A stretch of DNA of 64,000 nt from Neorhizobium galegae (GCF_017877135.1 NZ_JAGIPH010000001.1:806001-870000); one strand, 5' to 3'. Positions 34,267-43,849 are shown, counted from the first letter of the stretch. Notes: generated by a model from the letters alone, not told the origin. Translations and numbers: made by a program.

Positions 34267-35187
34267 ATGAAATTGCTTTCCGCTGTCGCCATCGGCGCCC
34301 TGCTCATTGCGGGCTCGGCCTTCGCAGACGTCCAGCCTTTTCCGAAAGACTTCGAAACGAAAATGATCAAGGTGAAGGACGCAGAGCTTTACGTGCGTGT
34401 GGGCGGCCACGGGCCAGCGGTCGTCCTTCTGCACGGATACGGCGAGACCGGAGACATGTGGGCGCCACTCGCGGCACGCCTTGCCGGCAAGCATACGGTA
34501 ATCGCGCCGGACCTGCGCGGCATGGGTCTCTCGTCGCATCCGGCGGGCGGCTTTGACAAAGCCAATCAGGGTCATGACATTTCGGCGGTCCTCGACGCAC
34601 TTCATGTCGAAAAATTCGATCTCGTCACCCATGACATCGGTAACATGGTAGGCTTTGCACTTGCCACGCAAAATCCCGGGCGCGTGACAAGCTTTACGCT
34701 GATGGATGCGCCGGTGCCAGGGGTCGGCCCCTGGGAAGACGTACTCAAGAACCCGCTGCTCTGGCATTTCCGCTTTGGCGGCCCCGACATGGAGCGGCTG
34801 GTCTCAGGACGCGAGCGGATTTACCTCGACCGGTTCTGGAACGAATTCTCCGCGGATCCGAAGCGCTTCGACGAGGCCTCGCGAAAGCACTATGCAAAAC
34901 TCTACGCGCGGCCCGGCGCGATGCATTCCGGCTTCGCACAATTCGCAGCCTTCGACCAGGATGCCATCGATAACCGAGCCTGGCTGGCAAAGGGGGAAAA
35001 GCTCACCATGCCCGTGCTCGCCGTCGGTGGCGAGAAATCCTTCGGCACGATGATGGCAACGGTCATGCAGCCGGCCGCCGTCAATGTTCAAGGCGCGGTG
35101 ATCAAGGCATCCGGCCACTGGCTGATGGAGGAGCAACCCGAGGCGACCGTCGATGTCATCGAGACATTCATCGACGGCAAGAAGTAG
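34267..35187 (+). CDS. Exported alpha/beta hydrolase resembling Cif-type epoxide hydrolase
   Basis: The start follows AGGAGTTGCCCC. The 306-residue protein has a signal peptide (MKLLSAVAIGALLIAGSAFA), so it is periplasmic or secreted. The oxyanion region HGYGETGDMW is followed by the nucleophile elbow THDIGN, with Asp123 in place of the usual Ser. LLWHFRF (H167), GRERIYLDRFW and the catalytic SGHWLMEEQPE (H284) follow. Asp nucleophile, WHF and HWxxEE together recall the Pseudomonas virulence factor Cif, an epoxide hydrolase. Haloacetate dehalogenases are the main alternative. Comparison is from memory. Confidence 0.8.
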   Translation: MKLLSAVAIGALLIAGSAFADVQPFPKDFETKMIKVKDAELYVRVGGHGPAVVLLHGYGETGDMWAPLAARLAGKHTVIAPDLRGMGLSSHPAGGFDKANQGHDISAVLDALHVEKFDLVTHDIGNMVGFALATQNPGRVTSFTLMDAPVPGVGPWEDVLKNPLLWHFRFGGPDMERLVSGRERIYLDRFWNEFSADPKRFDEASRKHYAKLYARPGAMHSGFAQFAAFDQDAIDNRAWLAKGEKLTMPVLAVGGEKSFGTMMATVMQPAAVNVQGAVIKASGHWLMEEQPEATVDVIETFIDGKK

Positions 35188-35264
35188 CAGCGGCTTCGGT
35201 CAGCGCGGTTCCGGCCGCCTGACGGTGCGCCATCCAATTTCCTCAAGGCCCAAGGTTTTCACCC

Positions 35265-35876
35265 ATGACTTCCCCTGCCACAATCCGCAATCCGGTTGAG
35301 GATCACATGCTGACCCCGGACAACGCAGCCCTCGTCATCATCGATTTCCAGCCGGTACAGGTCGCCTCTATTGTCACGATGGAACGCCGCCAGTTGGTCG
35401 CCAACGTGGTGGCGGTCGCCAGAACCGCACAACTCTATGGACTGCCGATCGTCCTTTCGACGGTCAACGTAAAAACCGGTCGCAACCAGCCGACAATTCA
35501 TCAGATCACCGAGGTCATTCCCGATGCCGTGCCGATCGACAGGACATCGATCAATGCCTGGGAGGATGCCGACTTTGCCAGTGCCGTGCGGGCGACCGGG
35601 CGCCGCAAGCTGATCATGGTGGCGCTCTGGACCGAAGTCTGTCTGGTTTTTCCGGCTCTTGATGCACTGAAAGAAGGATTCGAGGTCTATCCCGTTGTCG
35701 ATGCGGTTGCAGGAACCTCTCAATGCGCGCATGCTGCAGGTCTTGATCGGATCATGCAGGCGGGGGCCACACCGATCACCTGGATACAACTCGCTTGCGA
35801 ACTGCAACGGGATTGGGCGCGGGAAGCAACCGTGCCCGGATTTGCCGAAATCGTCTTTGCCGCAATCCATCCGTAA
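35265..35876 (+). CDS. Isochorismatase-like cysteine hydrolase (YcaC-type)
   Basis: The 203-residue protein has the D-K-C triad of cysteine hydrolases: Asp in LVIIDFQP near 27, Lys in GRRKLIMVAL near 127 and Cys in TEVCLVFPALDAL near 136. The ending is like that of YcaC-type hydrolases. Substrates in the family range from N-carbamoyl compounds to isochorismate, and cannot be chosen here. It sits 77 bases after the Cif-like hydrolase on the same strand, with a small membrane protein next, so the three may form a transcription unit. Confidence 0.85.
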   Translation: MTSPATIRNPVEDHMLTPDNAALVIIDFQPVQVASIVTMERRQLVANVVAVARTAQLYGLPIVLSTVNVKTGRNQPTIHQITEVIPDAVPIDRTSINAWEDADFASAVRATGRRKLIMVALWTEVCLVFPALDALKEGFEVYPVVDAVAGTSQCAHAAGLDRIMQAGATPITWIQLACELQRDWAREATVPGFAEIVFAAIHP

Positions 35877-35916
35877 ATACTGACGGGTCATCACGTCATA
35901 GCTCAAGGGGGTTCAC

Positions 35917-36426
35917 ATGTCTGCAATCCTGGTCCTGACGCTTTTCCATGTACTGGTAAGTCTTGTTGCAATCGTCGCCGGAGCCGGCCTCATCCGCCGA
36001 CTGATCGCAAACGGTCGCGAGCGCATCTTCGCCCAGTGGTTCCTGGTCACGATGGCGATCACGCTCGTCACCGGTTTCCTGTTTCCCTTCAACGGCATCA
36101 CACCGGCGATCAATGTCGGGGTCCTGTGCACCATCATCCTGCTGGTAACGCTTTATGCGCGCTACCGGGCAAAACTGGCGGGCTTCTGGCGCCCCGTCTA
36201 TGTGGCGGGTGTCACGCTCCTGATGTTCTTCAACACGCTGGTGCTGATCATCCAGTCGTTTCAGAAGATCGGACCTCTGCACGCGCTGGCGCCGCTCGGC
36301 AACGAACCCGCAATCCTTGCCTGTCAGGTCATCCTTCTGCTCGCCTCTCTGGCGGCCGGCATTTTGGGAGTGCTGAGGTTCCGGCCGTCCCTGTCGGTCC
36401 CCGGTGCGTCCTTGCCGTCTGCCTGA
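35917..36426 (+). CDS. Hypothetical integral membrane protein, 169 residues
   Basis: Family not recognised. Four to five hydrophobic helices are visible (about 3-25, 40-58, 66-84, 94-113, 130-150), with a short cytoplasmic tail rich in Pro and Ser. A ribosome-site-like AAGGGGGTTCAC precedes the ATG. No charged motif or domain allows a functional guess. It follows the cysteine hydrolase with a 40-base gap. Confidence 0.75.
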   Translation: MSAILVLTLFHVLVSLVAIVAGAGLIRRLIANGRERIFAQWFLVTMAITLVTGFLFPFNGITPAINVGVLCTIILLVTLYARYRAKLAGFWRPVYVAGVTLLMFFNTLVLIIQSFQKIGPLHALAPLGNEPAILACQVILLLASLAAGILGVLRFRPSLSVPGASLPSA

Positions 36427-36491
36427 TGGAGTTTGCCGTCTGAGCGCAGGCGGACGATGGTTTTACGTCCGCCTTCAACGGCCTCACATAT

Positions 36492-37256
36492 TCAGGTGCG
36501 GGTAATCGATGTGCCGCCATCCACCAGCGATGCCGTGCCGGTCACGAAACTTGCGTCATCGGATGCCAGATAAAGCACGGATTTCGCAATTTCATCGGCC
36601 GTCGCAACCCGCTTCAGCGCATGCAGCGCGGTGATGAAGGCCTGCTTTTCCGGCGTGTCATTCATTTCGCGGTACATGTCCGTGTCGACCGCACCGGGCA
36701 GGATCGCATTGACGCGAATATGTCTCGACCCGAATTCAGCAGCCAGCGCCTGCGTGAGCCCGATCAGGCCGGACTTGCTGGCGGAATAGGCCGCAACACC
36801 CGGAAACGAATAACTGTAGCCGACAAAGGTCGATGTGAAGATCATCGAGCCCGCGCCGTTCTTTTCCATGGCAGCCGCCTGGTGCTTGGCCGCAAGGAAC
36901 GACGCCGTCAGGTTGATGGCCAGCGTATCGGCAAAACCCTGTTCCGAAACACCGGTCGTCGGCCCGGCTTCACCCAGCGTGCCGGCATTGTTGAAGGCGA
37001 TGTCGAGCTTGCCGTAGCGCTCCAGTGCCGTCGCCACCAGGCGCTGGTGATAATCTTCCGCCCGCACATCGCCTGCGACCGCAATCGCCTCGCCGCCTTC
37101 AGCCGCGATCTCGGCAACGAGGCTGTCGAGTTCCGCCTGCCGGCGGGCGCCCACGATGACCTTCGCACCTTCTGCGGCAAAGAGCTTTGCCGTTGCCCTG
37201 CCAATGCCGGAACTTGCGCCGGTCACGATGGCAACCTTGTTATTCAGCCGTGTCAT
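36492..37256 (-). CDS. Classical SDR oxidoreductase
   Basis: The start is set at MTRLNNKVAIVTG after GGAGATCAGAAC; the frame extends upstream without a ribosome site. The 254-residue SDR has GASSGIGRA near 13, FNNAGTLGE near 90, the Ser strand IFTSTFVG and YSASKSG near 158. The tail is SLVDGGTSITRT. It is divergent from a LysR gene about 120 bases away, which is its likely regulator. Substrate unknown. Confidence 0.9.
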   Translation of the reverse strand: MTRLNNKVAIVTGASSGIGRATAKLFAAEGAKVIVGARRQAELDSLVAEIAAEGGEAIAVAGDVRAEDYHQRLVATALERYGKLDIAFNNAGTLGEAGPTTGVSEQGFADTLAINLTASFLAAKHQAAAMEKNGAGSMIFTSTFVGYSYSFPGVAAYSASKSGLIGLTQALAAEFGSRHIRVNAILPGAVDTDMYREMNDTPEKQAFITALHALKRVATADEIAKSVLYLASDDASFVTGTASLVDGGTSITRT

Positions 37257-37376
37257 GTTCTGATCTCCATCCGGGAGCAGCACCCTGCCGCTCCTTTGCA
37301 TGGACTGAAGATGGCATCTTGCGATTGTTCGGATTAGTCGGCAGATTTGGGAACTGAAATCCGGAGATACCGAACG

Positions 37377-38291
37377 ATGCTGATGCGAACGGAAGGGATC
37401 GTGACCTTTGTGGCCGTCGTCGAAAGCGGCTCCATCAGCGAAGCGGCACGGCGGCTGCGACTATCCAAATCCGTGGTCAGCGAGCGGCTTGCCGAGCTGG
37501 AAAAAACACTCGGCGGGCTGCTTCTGCAGCGAACCACGCGGAAGCTCACATTGACGGAAAACGGGCTCGCCTTTCTGGAGCGGGCCCGCCGCATCACCCG
37601 GGAGATAGAGGCGGCAGCAGAAGAGATGTCGGAGCGGCGGGGCGAGATTGCCGGGCCCTTGCGCATCGCCGCCCCTGTCACCTTCGGCCGCATGCATCTT
37701 GGCCCCGCGCTCTATCCGTTTCTGGTTCAGCACCCCAATCTCGAACTCACCCTTGACATCGATGACCGAAGGGTGGATCCCGCCGCTGACGGTTACGACG
37801 CCATCATCCGCCATGGCCCTCTCTCCGAGTCGCGGCTGATCGCCTGGAAACTGGCCCCGAGCCGCCGGATGCTGACGGCCTCGAGCGACTATCTCGCGCG
37901 CTGCGGTACGCCCCGCACGCTGCAGGATCTGGAACAGCACAAGGGTATTTTCTACACAAACCGCGGGATTGCCGACTGGCGATTTCAGACGAGCACCGGC
38001 AATGTCATTGTCCGGGCAAAGCTCGGCCTTGCGATCAACAATGGCGACATGATGCGCGATGCGGCCATTGCGGGCCTCGGCCTGGCGCTCCTGCCGGCCT
38101 TCATCGCAGGCCCCGCGATCCGCGACGGTCTGCTGCAGGAAGTGGAGGTCGATCACAAGCCGGAACCGGAATTCATCTTCATGGCCCATCCTCAGGGGCG
38201 CAAGCCGCCTGCAAAGCTGCGCGCCATCGCCGATCATCTGAAGACTGTCTTTGGTCATCCGCCATATTGGGATCCAGGCACCGCCGGTTAG
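37377..38291 (+). CDS. LysR-family transcriptional regulator
   Basis: The start codon follows CCGGAGATACCGAACG; product about 304 residues. The HTH is GIVTFVAVVESGS then RRLRLSKSVVSERLAELEK. The effector domain belongs to the CrgA/DmlR-like group that often controls adjacent dehydrogenases. It is divergent from the SDR on its left and followed after 16 bases by a second LysR gene on the same strand. Confidence 0.9.
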   Translation: MLMRTEGIVTFVAVVESGSISEAARRLRLSKSVVSERLAELEKTLGGLLLQRTTRKLTLTENGLAFLERARRITREIEAAAEEMSERRGEIAGPLRIAAPVTFGRMHLGPALYPFLVQHPNLELTLDIDDRRVDPAADGYDAIIRHGPLSESRLIAWKLAPSRRMLTASSDYLARCGTPRTLQDLEQHKGIFYTNRGIADWRFQTSTGNVIVRAKLGLAINNGDMMRDAAIAGLGLALLPAFIAGPAIRDGLLQEVEVDHKPEPEFIFMAHPQGRKPPAKLRAIADHLKTVFGHPPYWDPGTAG

Positions 38292-38307
38292 AGAAAGGGA
38301 TGCTTCC

Positions 38308-39219
38308 ATGGATCAACTCCTCGCCATCAGAACCTTTGTCCGCGTTGCCGAAGCCGGCTCCTTTGCCAAGGCGGCAGATCAGATGAACCTGCCGCGTTCC
38401 TCCGTCAGCAAGCTGGTGCAGGATCTGGAAGCGCATCTGGGAGCCAAGCTGGTCGAGCGCACCACGCGCTCCGTGACGATCACAGCGGAGGGTTTTGCCT
38501 ATCATGAGCGGGCCCTTCGCCTGATTGCCGATCTCGACGAGATGGATGGTACGGTGGCGGGCGGGCGCAGCACGCCGAAGGGCCGGCTGCGTGTGGACAT
38601 CGGGTCCGTCATGGCCAACCAGATCCTGATCCCGCGCCTTCCGGAGTTCCAGGCTCTGTATCCCGACATCGACCTCCTGCTCGGCGTGAGCGACCGCTCG
38701 GTGGATCTTGTTGGCGAGGGCATCGATTGCGTCATCCGCGGCGGCGTGCTTGCGGACTCCGCCCTGAAGGCACGCAAGCTTTGCGAACTGGACTTCGTCG
38801 TCTGCGCGGCTCCTTCCTATCTCGCAGGCAGGCTCAAACCCGAGCATCCGGACGACCTTCGAGAACACCGGATCGCTAGCTATTTCTCGGCGCTCTCCGG
38901 AAAGCCTTTTCCGCTGCTTCTGCAGCGGGGCGACGAACGATACGACTATCTGCCTGCCGTGCCCGGCATGTCCGTCAACGAGAGTACGGCGCATCTGAAC
39001 TCAATGCTCGCAGGACTTGGCATAGGCCAGACATTCGGTTTCCTGGCCAGACCGCACTTCAAAACCGGTGCCCTGGTCGAACTTCTGCCTGACTGGAAGC
39101 CGGAACTGCGGCCGCTGCATCTCGTCTATCCTGCCGACCGGTTTCCCAATGCAAGGCTGCGCGCATTTTCGGACTGGGTTGCGAACCTGTTCAGAGACAT
39201 CGATTCCCGACGCGGATAG
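38308..39219 (+). CDS. LysR-family transcriptional regulator
   Basis: The start (MDQLLAIRTFVRVAEAGSF) follows AAAGGGATGCTTCC; product 303 residues. The HTH continues with ADQMNLPRSSVSKLVQDLE. Also CrgA/DmlR-like, it is only moderately similar to the preceding LysR protein. The spacing of 16 bases suggests co-transcription of two regulators. The next gene on the same strand is an SDR 198 bases away, a plausible target. Confidence 0.9.
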   Translation: MDQLLAIRTFVRVAEAGSFAKAADQMNLPRSSVSKLVQDLEAHLGAKLVERTTRSVTITAEGFAYHERALRLIADLDEMDGTVAGGRSTPKGRLRVDIGSVMANQILIPRLPEFQALYPDIDLLLGVSDRSVDLVGEGIDCVIRGGVLADSALKARKLCELDFVVCAAPSYLAGRLKPEHPDDLREHRIASYFSALSGKPFPLLLQRGDERYDYLPAVPGMSVNESTAHLNSMLAGLGIGQTFGFLARPHFKTGALVELLPDWKPELRPLHLVYPADRFPNARLRAFSDWVANLFRDIDSRRG

Positions 39220-39417
39220 CCACCATTATCCATGAGCATGGACAATCTCTCCAGAAGCGAGCGCTTCTGCACACCCGCCTGACCGCCTAGATCTTGAACA
39301 TCGGACGGCGACGAAGGGCTTTGAGCCAACGCCTCCTTCCCGAAACACGCACAACTTCAACAGGCCGGCCGCGCTCGGGCTGAACCCTTTTGCACGGCCA
39401 GCGCCAGGAGACCTAAG

Positions 39418-40173
39418 ATGACCAACAGACTTCAGCACAAGATTGCGGTCGTGACCGGTGCCACCAGCGGCATCGGTCTTGCAACGGCCAAGCTGTTTGC
39501 GGCGGAAGGCGCCCGCGTCTACATCACCGGACGCCGCCGGGACGCACTCGATCGGGCGATTGCCGAGATCGGACATGATGCGGTCGGCGTTCAGGCGGAT
39601 TCCGGCAGCAATGCAGACCTCGACCGGCTGTTTGCGCAGGTGAAGGCGCAAGAGGGCCGGCTGGATGTTCTCGTCGTCAATGCCGGTGGCGGCAGCATGC
39701 TTGCCCTCGGCGAAATCACCGAGGAGCAGATCGACGATGCCTTCGGCCGCAACGTCAAGGCGGTCATCTTCACGGTCCAGAAGGCCCTGCCGCTTATGGG
39801 GAAAGGCTCGTCCATCGTCCTCACCGGTTCGACCGCCGGCACCGAAGGGACGGCCGCCTTCTCGGTCTACTCCGCATCCAAGGCAGCGGTGCGCAATCTT
39901 GCTCGCTCCTGGGCGCTGGATCTTAAAGGAACGGGGATCCGGGTGAACGTCGTCTCACCCGGCGCCACCCACACGCCCGGCCTCGTAGAACTTGCCGGCG
40001 ACGACAAGGCGCAACAGCAGGGTCTCCTCGACTTTCTGGCTACCCGCATCCCGCTCGGCCGCATCGGAAATCCCGACGAGATTGCCAAGGCGAGCCTCTT
40101 CCTCGCCTCAGACGATGCGAGCTTCGTGAACGGTGCCGAACTGTTTGCCGACGGCGGCCAGGCACAGGTCTGA
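39418..40173 (+). CDS. Classical SDR oxidoreductase
   Basis: The 251-residue SDR has [24 protein letters not shown] near 90, the Ser strand IVLTGSTAG and YSASKAA near 152. The C-terminus [10 protein letters not shown] is typical. A CCAGGAGACCTAAG ribosome site precedes the ATG. It follows the two LysR genes. Substrate unknown. Confidence 0.9.
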   Translation: MTNRLQHKIAVVTGATSGIGLATAKLFAAEGARVYITGRRRDALDRAIAEIGHDAVGVQADSGSNADLDRLFAQVKAQEGRLDVLVVNAGGGSMLALGEITEEQIDDAFGRNVKAVIFTVQKALPLMGKGSSIVLTGSTAGTEGTAAFSVYSASKAAVRNLARSWALDLKGTGIRVNVVSPGATHTPGLVELAGDDKAQQQGLLDFLATRIPLGRIGNPDEIAKASLFLASDDASFVNGAELFADGGQAQV

Positions 40174-40569
40174 CCCGGCAAGGGGGAGTGGCCGATGGCC
40201 GCTCTCCGTCAACAATCATCGGGCTCACTGGCGATGATCTCCGCAAGCGTCCCCTGAACTCGCGGCCGCTTACACGTGGGAAGAAGATGGGCGGCTCAGG
40301 CGTGGATTGGTCAGGGATGCTGCGCTTTCCAGCCATGCCGCCTGAACCTTGGCACCGATTGCGTTGATAGCAGCACCGATCTTGGCAATGGGCCGGCCAC
40401 CGGTCATGTCCATGGCAAAGGACGTCGTTCAAACCGGTGCCATCGATGCCCTGTTTCAGGGCACTCCTTCCACGCAACTTCAATCCGAGATGGCAGGGAC
40501 AATGCCTTGTCGCGTGATCTCTCCGACATCCAGCTTGCGTGACGCCGCCTGACGCTTGCCGGGGCGGCG
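40174..40569. other. Intergenic region between convergent SDR and GlxA-type genes
   Basis: No gene is seen in these ~400 bases. A short hairpin-like GAGTGGCC/GGCCGCTC follows the SDR stop (about 40187-40205) and may be its terminator. The remainder has only short, unconvincing frames. Confidence 0.45.
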
Positions 40570-41511
40570 CTATGACGCCCGTGCCAGCCGTCGCAGAGCC
40601 TGGGGCGGCTGGCCGTATTGGCGCATGAACGCCTCGCGCATCCGCCGCAGATCGATGAAGCCCGCCTGCTGCGCGATCTGGTCGAAGGAGTGCCGTGTTT
40701 CCTCGATCATCAGACGCGCCGCATCGAGCCTGATCTGCTCCACAGCTTTCGCAGGCGTCTGCCCGGTTTCGGCGCGGAAGGCGCGGCTGAACTGGCGGGG
40801 CGAGAGGGCGGCCACGTCTGCCAGTTCATCCACAGTCAGAGGATTGGAAAGATGCGCTTTCGCATGAATCAAGGCCTTCTGGATCCGGTCGCTGCTTGGC
40901 GCAAGTTCGAGCAGTTCCGAATGCTGGGATTGGCCGCCCGCGCGGCGATGATGCATCACCAGGCGCCGGGCAATCGCACTCGCCACGTCTCGGCCAAGAT
41001 CCTTCTCGATCAAGGCGACGGCAAGATCGAGGCCGGCCGTCAGTCCTGCCGAGGTCCACACGGCACCCTCGTTGATGAAAATGCGATCCTCCTCGACCCG
41101 CACATTGGGAAAGGTCTCGCGCATCTGCCGGGCATAGGACCAGTGGGTGGTGGCTCGTCGCCCGTCGAGAAGTCCCATTTGCCCGAGCAGGAAGGAGCCG
41201 GTGCACAGACCGGCAACGCGCCGCGCCTGCCGTGCCGTCGCGCGGAGAGTATCAAGCGTTGCCTCATCCTGCTGCGGAGGCGGAACCAGTCCCGCCAGAA
41301 GCAGCAGCGTATCGACCGTCTCCAGATCGGAAAGTTTCGTGGTCGGCACGGCAAAGCCGCTCGAGGAGACAACGGGGCCACCGCCGACCGAGGCAATGGA
41401 CAGGGTGTAATAGCTGTCCTTCCTCAACGCATTCACCAGTTCGAAGGCCGCCTGCACGCCAAGCGCCAGGAACTGAAAACCGGGTGTGAGCACCATGGAA
41501 ACATGCGGCAT
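40570..41511 (-). CDS. GlxA-type AraC regulator with DJ-1/PfpI domain
   Basis: The 313-residue protein has an N-terminal DJ-1/PfpI (amidase-like) domain with VAGLCTGSFLLGQMGLLDGRR, keeping the Cys of the nucleophile elbow (GLCTGS). The C-terminal AraC/XylS HTH pair includes ELADVAALSPRQFSRAFRAETG and FDQIAQQAGF. Such regulators sense small amines or other metabolites. It is divergent from the SDR pair at 41.6-43.2 kb with a 120-base gap, so it probably activates those genes. Confidence 0.9.
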   Translation of the reverse strand: MPHVSMVLTPGFQFLALGVQAAFELVNALRKDSYYTLSIASVGGGPVVSSSGFAVPTTKLSDLETVDTLLLLAGLVPPPQQDEATLDTLRATARQARRVAGLCTGSFLLGQMGLLDGRRATTHWSYARQMRETFPNVRVEEDRIFINEGAVWTSAGLTAGLDLAVALIEKDLGRDVASAIARRLVMHHRRAGGQSQHSELLELAPSSDRIQKALIHAKAHLSNPLTVDELADVAALSPRQFSRAFRAETGQTPAKAVEQIRLDAARLMIEETRHSFDQIAQQAGFIDLRRMREAFMRQYGQPPQALRRLARAS

Positions 41512-41633
41512 GCCGTCTCTGCCTTCGTGTCCTGAAAACGTAGTTTATACGTCATATCGGACGCGAAGCTCTTCGTCCATAACATTCGTGTCGGGAGCAA
41601 TTGACGCTCTCCTTCTTCAAAAGGATCAAACGC

Positions 41634-42428
41634 ATGGCCACTTTGGGAACTGCCCTTATCACTGGCGCCTCGACCGGCATCGGCGCGATCTATGCCGATC
41701 GCCTTGCCGCCCGCGGCTACGATCTCACGCTCGTTGCCCGCAACACGGACAAGCTTCAGGCACTCGCCTCCGCGATTTCGGACAAGACCGGACGCGCCGT
41801 GGACGTGCTTGCCGCCGACCTCGGCAATCCGGTCGATCTGGCCCGCGTGGAGAAGACACTGCGCGAGGATGCGAGCATCACCATGCTCGTCAACAATGCC
41901 GGCATCGGCACCCATACGACCTTGCTCGAAAGCGATGTCGAGCGGATGGATGCGATGGTGCGCCTCAACGTGACCGCCGTGATGCGGCTCACCTATGCGG
42001 CGGTGCCGGGTTTCGTCGCGCGCGGCGGCGGCACCATCATCAATATCTCATCGATCGTGGCGGTTGCTCCGGAATTGCTGAATGGCGTCTATGGCGGCAC
42101 GAAAGCCTTCGTCCAGGCCTTCACAACCTCGCTGAACCATGAACTCGCCGACAAGGGCATCCGCGCGCAGGCCGTTCTGCCCGGCGCCACCCGCACCGAC
42201 TTCTGGGCGCTTGGCGGCCTGCCGGTCGAGCATTTGCCCTCCGAGATCGTGATGCAGGCGGACGACATGGTCGATGCCGCCCTTGCAGGACTGGATCAGG
42301 GCGAAACCACCACGATCCCCGCGCTGAGGGATGTGGAGCTGTGGCAGGCCTTTGAAGCCGCGCGGCGTGCGCTGGGCCCGCAACTGTCTGCAACGCAGGC
42401 AGCGCCTCGCTTCAAGACCGCGATCTGA
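41634..42428 (+). CDS. SDR oxidoreductase
   Basis: The start (MATLGTALITGASTG) follows AAAAGGATCAAACGC; product 264 residues. Motifs are GASTGIGAIYADRLA, NNAGIG near 87, the Ser strand INISSIVA and YGGTK near 151. The C-terminal part (GLDQGETTTIPAL) places it with the DltE/YqjQ-like subgroup. It is first of two SDR genes (38-base gap) and then a CxxC carboxymuconolactone-decarboxylase-family gene, all facing away from the GlxA-type regulator. Confidence 0.88.
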   Translation: MATLGTALITGASTGIGAIYADRLAARGYDLTLVARNTDKLQALASAISDKTGRAVDVLAADLGNPVDLARVEKTLREDASITMLVNNAGIGTHTTLLESDVERMDAMVRLNVTAVMRLTYAAVPGFVARGGGTIINISSIVAVAPELLNGVYGGTKAFVQAFTTSLNHELADKGIRAQAVLPGATRTDFWALGGLPVEHLPSEIVMQADDMVDAALAGLDQGETTTIPALRDVELWQAFEAARRALGPQLSATQAAPRFKTAI

Positions 42429-42466
42429 ATTTCCTGCTCCTCCCATTTCGTAAAAGGACAATTGCC

Positions 42467-43231
42467 ATGAAACTCACGGGTAACACCATCTTCATCACCG
42501 GCGGCACCAGCGGCATCGGCCGCGGCATGGCTGAAGCATTTCACAAGCTTGGAAACCAGGTCATCATTGCAGGCCGACGGACCGCCTTGCTGAAGGAGGT
42601 CACGGAAGCCAATCCCGGCATGGCATCGGTAGAGCTCGACGTGACCGATCCGGACAGCATCCAGGCGGCTGCGCGCCACCTGATCGATACCTATCCAGCT
42701 CTCAACGTGGTGTTCAACAATGCCGGTTTCATGCCCTTCGACGATGTCTCCGGCCCGATCGACGACGCTGCGGCACAAGACCTGATCACGACGAACCTGC
42801 TCGGTCCGCTTCGTGTCACGTCTGCCTTCATCGAACATCTGAAGTCGCAGCCGGAAGCGACCATTCTTTACACGAGCAGCGTTCTGGCTTTCGTGCCGAT
42901 TGCCGGCAACGCGATCTATTCCGCCACCAAGGCAGCCCTTCATTCCTACGCCCTGTCGCAGCGCTTCCAGCTGCGCGACACCAGCGTCAGGGTGCAGGAA
43001 ATCGCCCCGCCCTGGGTGGATACGGATCTCATCTACAAGAGCGGCGATCCGCGCGCTATGCCGCTGCCGCAGTTCATCGAACAGACGCTCGCGGCACTTG
43101 CGACCGATGATCCGGAGGTGATCGTCGATGCCATCCGGCCGCTGCGCGATAATCCCGGCGCCCAGGAACACGCGCTGTTCCAGGCGTTCAACCAGAGCAT
43201 CGTCGACAACCCGATCCCCGTCGGCGCCTGA
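42467..43231 (+). CDS. SDR oxidoreductase (DltE-like)
   Basis: The 254-residue SDR has GGTSGIGRGMA near 12, NNAGFMPFDD near 84, the Ser strand LYTSSVLA and YSATKAA near 150. EIAPPWVDTDL follows, as in DltE-like oxidoreductases. AAAAGGACAATTGCC precedes the ATG. It is the second gene of the group controlled presumably by the GlxA-type regulator. Confidence 0.88.
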   Translation: MKLTGNTIFITGGTSGIGRGMAEAFHKLGNQVIIAGRRTALLKEVTEANPGMASVELDVTDPDSIQAAARHLIDTYPALNVVFNNAGFMPFDDVSGPIDDAAAQDLITTNLLGPLRVTSAFIEHLKSQPEATILYTSSVLAFVPIAGNAIYSATKAALHSYALSQRFQLRDTSVRVQEIAPPWVDTDLIYKSGDPRAMPLPQFIEQTLAALATDDPEVIVDAIRPLRDNPGAQEHALFQAFNQSIVDNPIPVGA

Positions 43232-43236
43232 CACAA

Positions 43237-43262
43237 GGGTGCCGCCGCAAGCGGCGGCACCC
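43237..43262 (+). terminator. Strong hairpin after the SDR pair
   Basis: GGGTGCCGCCGC and GCGGCGGCACCC form a perfect 12-base-pair stem around AA. No T-run follows, so it may weaken but not fully stop transcription into the next gene, or protect the upstream mRNA. Confidence 0.55.
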
Positions 43263-43321
43263 TGCCCCGGCATCCCCGTCATAGAAACAATTCCTGTAAC
43301 CGAAACCCGAAAGGAAAGACC

Positions 43322-43849
43322 ATGTCACGCATTTCCACTCCCGAGCCTCAGCTGGCTCCCGAGGCATCCCAGCCGACACTCAACGCGATCAAGGCAAAGC
43401 TCGGCAGTGTCCCGAACTTTTTCCGTGTGCTGTCGAACAGTCCCGCCGTCATCGGTGCGCATGCCGGCCTGAACCAGGGGCTGAGCAAGGCGCTTGACGT
43501 CAAGACCCGCGAACGGATCGCGCTCGCAGTTGCCGCGGTCAACGGCTGCGAATACTGCAATGCCGCCCACACATTTACCGGCTACACGTTCTCCAAGCTC
43601 AGCCGGGAAGAGATCGAACGGGCAAGGCAGGGCACGTCGGAAGAGCCGAAAGCCGCAGCAGCTGTGGCTTTTGCCAGAAAGGTCGCAGAAACACGCGGCA
43701 AGGTTTCAAACGCCGATATCGATACCGTTCGCGCCGTAGGCTTTACCGATGCCCAGGTCATCGAGATCGTCGCTGTCGTGGCGGAAAACTTCTTCACCAA
43801 CCTGATCAACAACGTTGCCGCAACAGACGTCGATTTCCCCGACATCTGA
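43322..43849 (+). CDS. Carboxymuconolactone-decarboxylase-family (AhpD-like) peroxidase-related protein
   Basis: The 175-residue protein has the AhpD-type redox motif NGCEYCNAAH (C76, C79, H83) in the conserved helix pair. The N-terminal KLGSVPNFFRVLSNSPAVI is typical of the peroxidase-related alkylhydroperoxidase subgroup. It probably acts in peroxide or organic hydroperoxide reduction in the cytoplasm. AAAGGAAAGACC precedes the ATG. It follows the SDR pair after the strong hairpin. Confidence 0.88.
   Translation: MSRISTPEPQLAPEASQPTLNAIKAKLGSVPNFFRVLSNSPAVIGAHAGLNQGLSKALDVKTRERIALAVAAVNGCEYCNAAHTFTGYTFSKLSREEIERARQGTSEEPKAAAAVAFARKVAETRGKVSNADIDTVRAVGFTDAQVIEIVAVVAENFFTNLINNVAATDVDFPDI

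Noticed and set aside
43237..43262. Perfect hairpin as a full rho-independent terminator
   Set aside because: No T-run follows, so only a terminator-like or mRNA-protecting hairpin is claimed.
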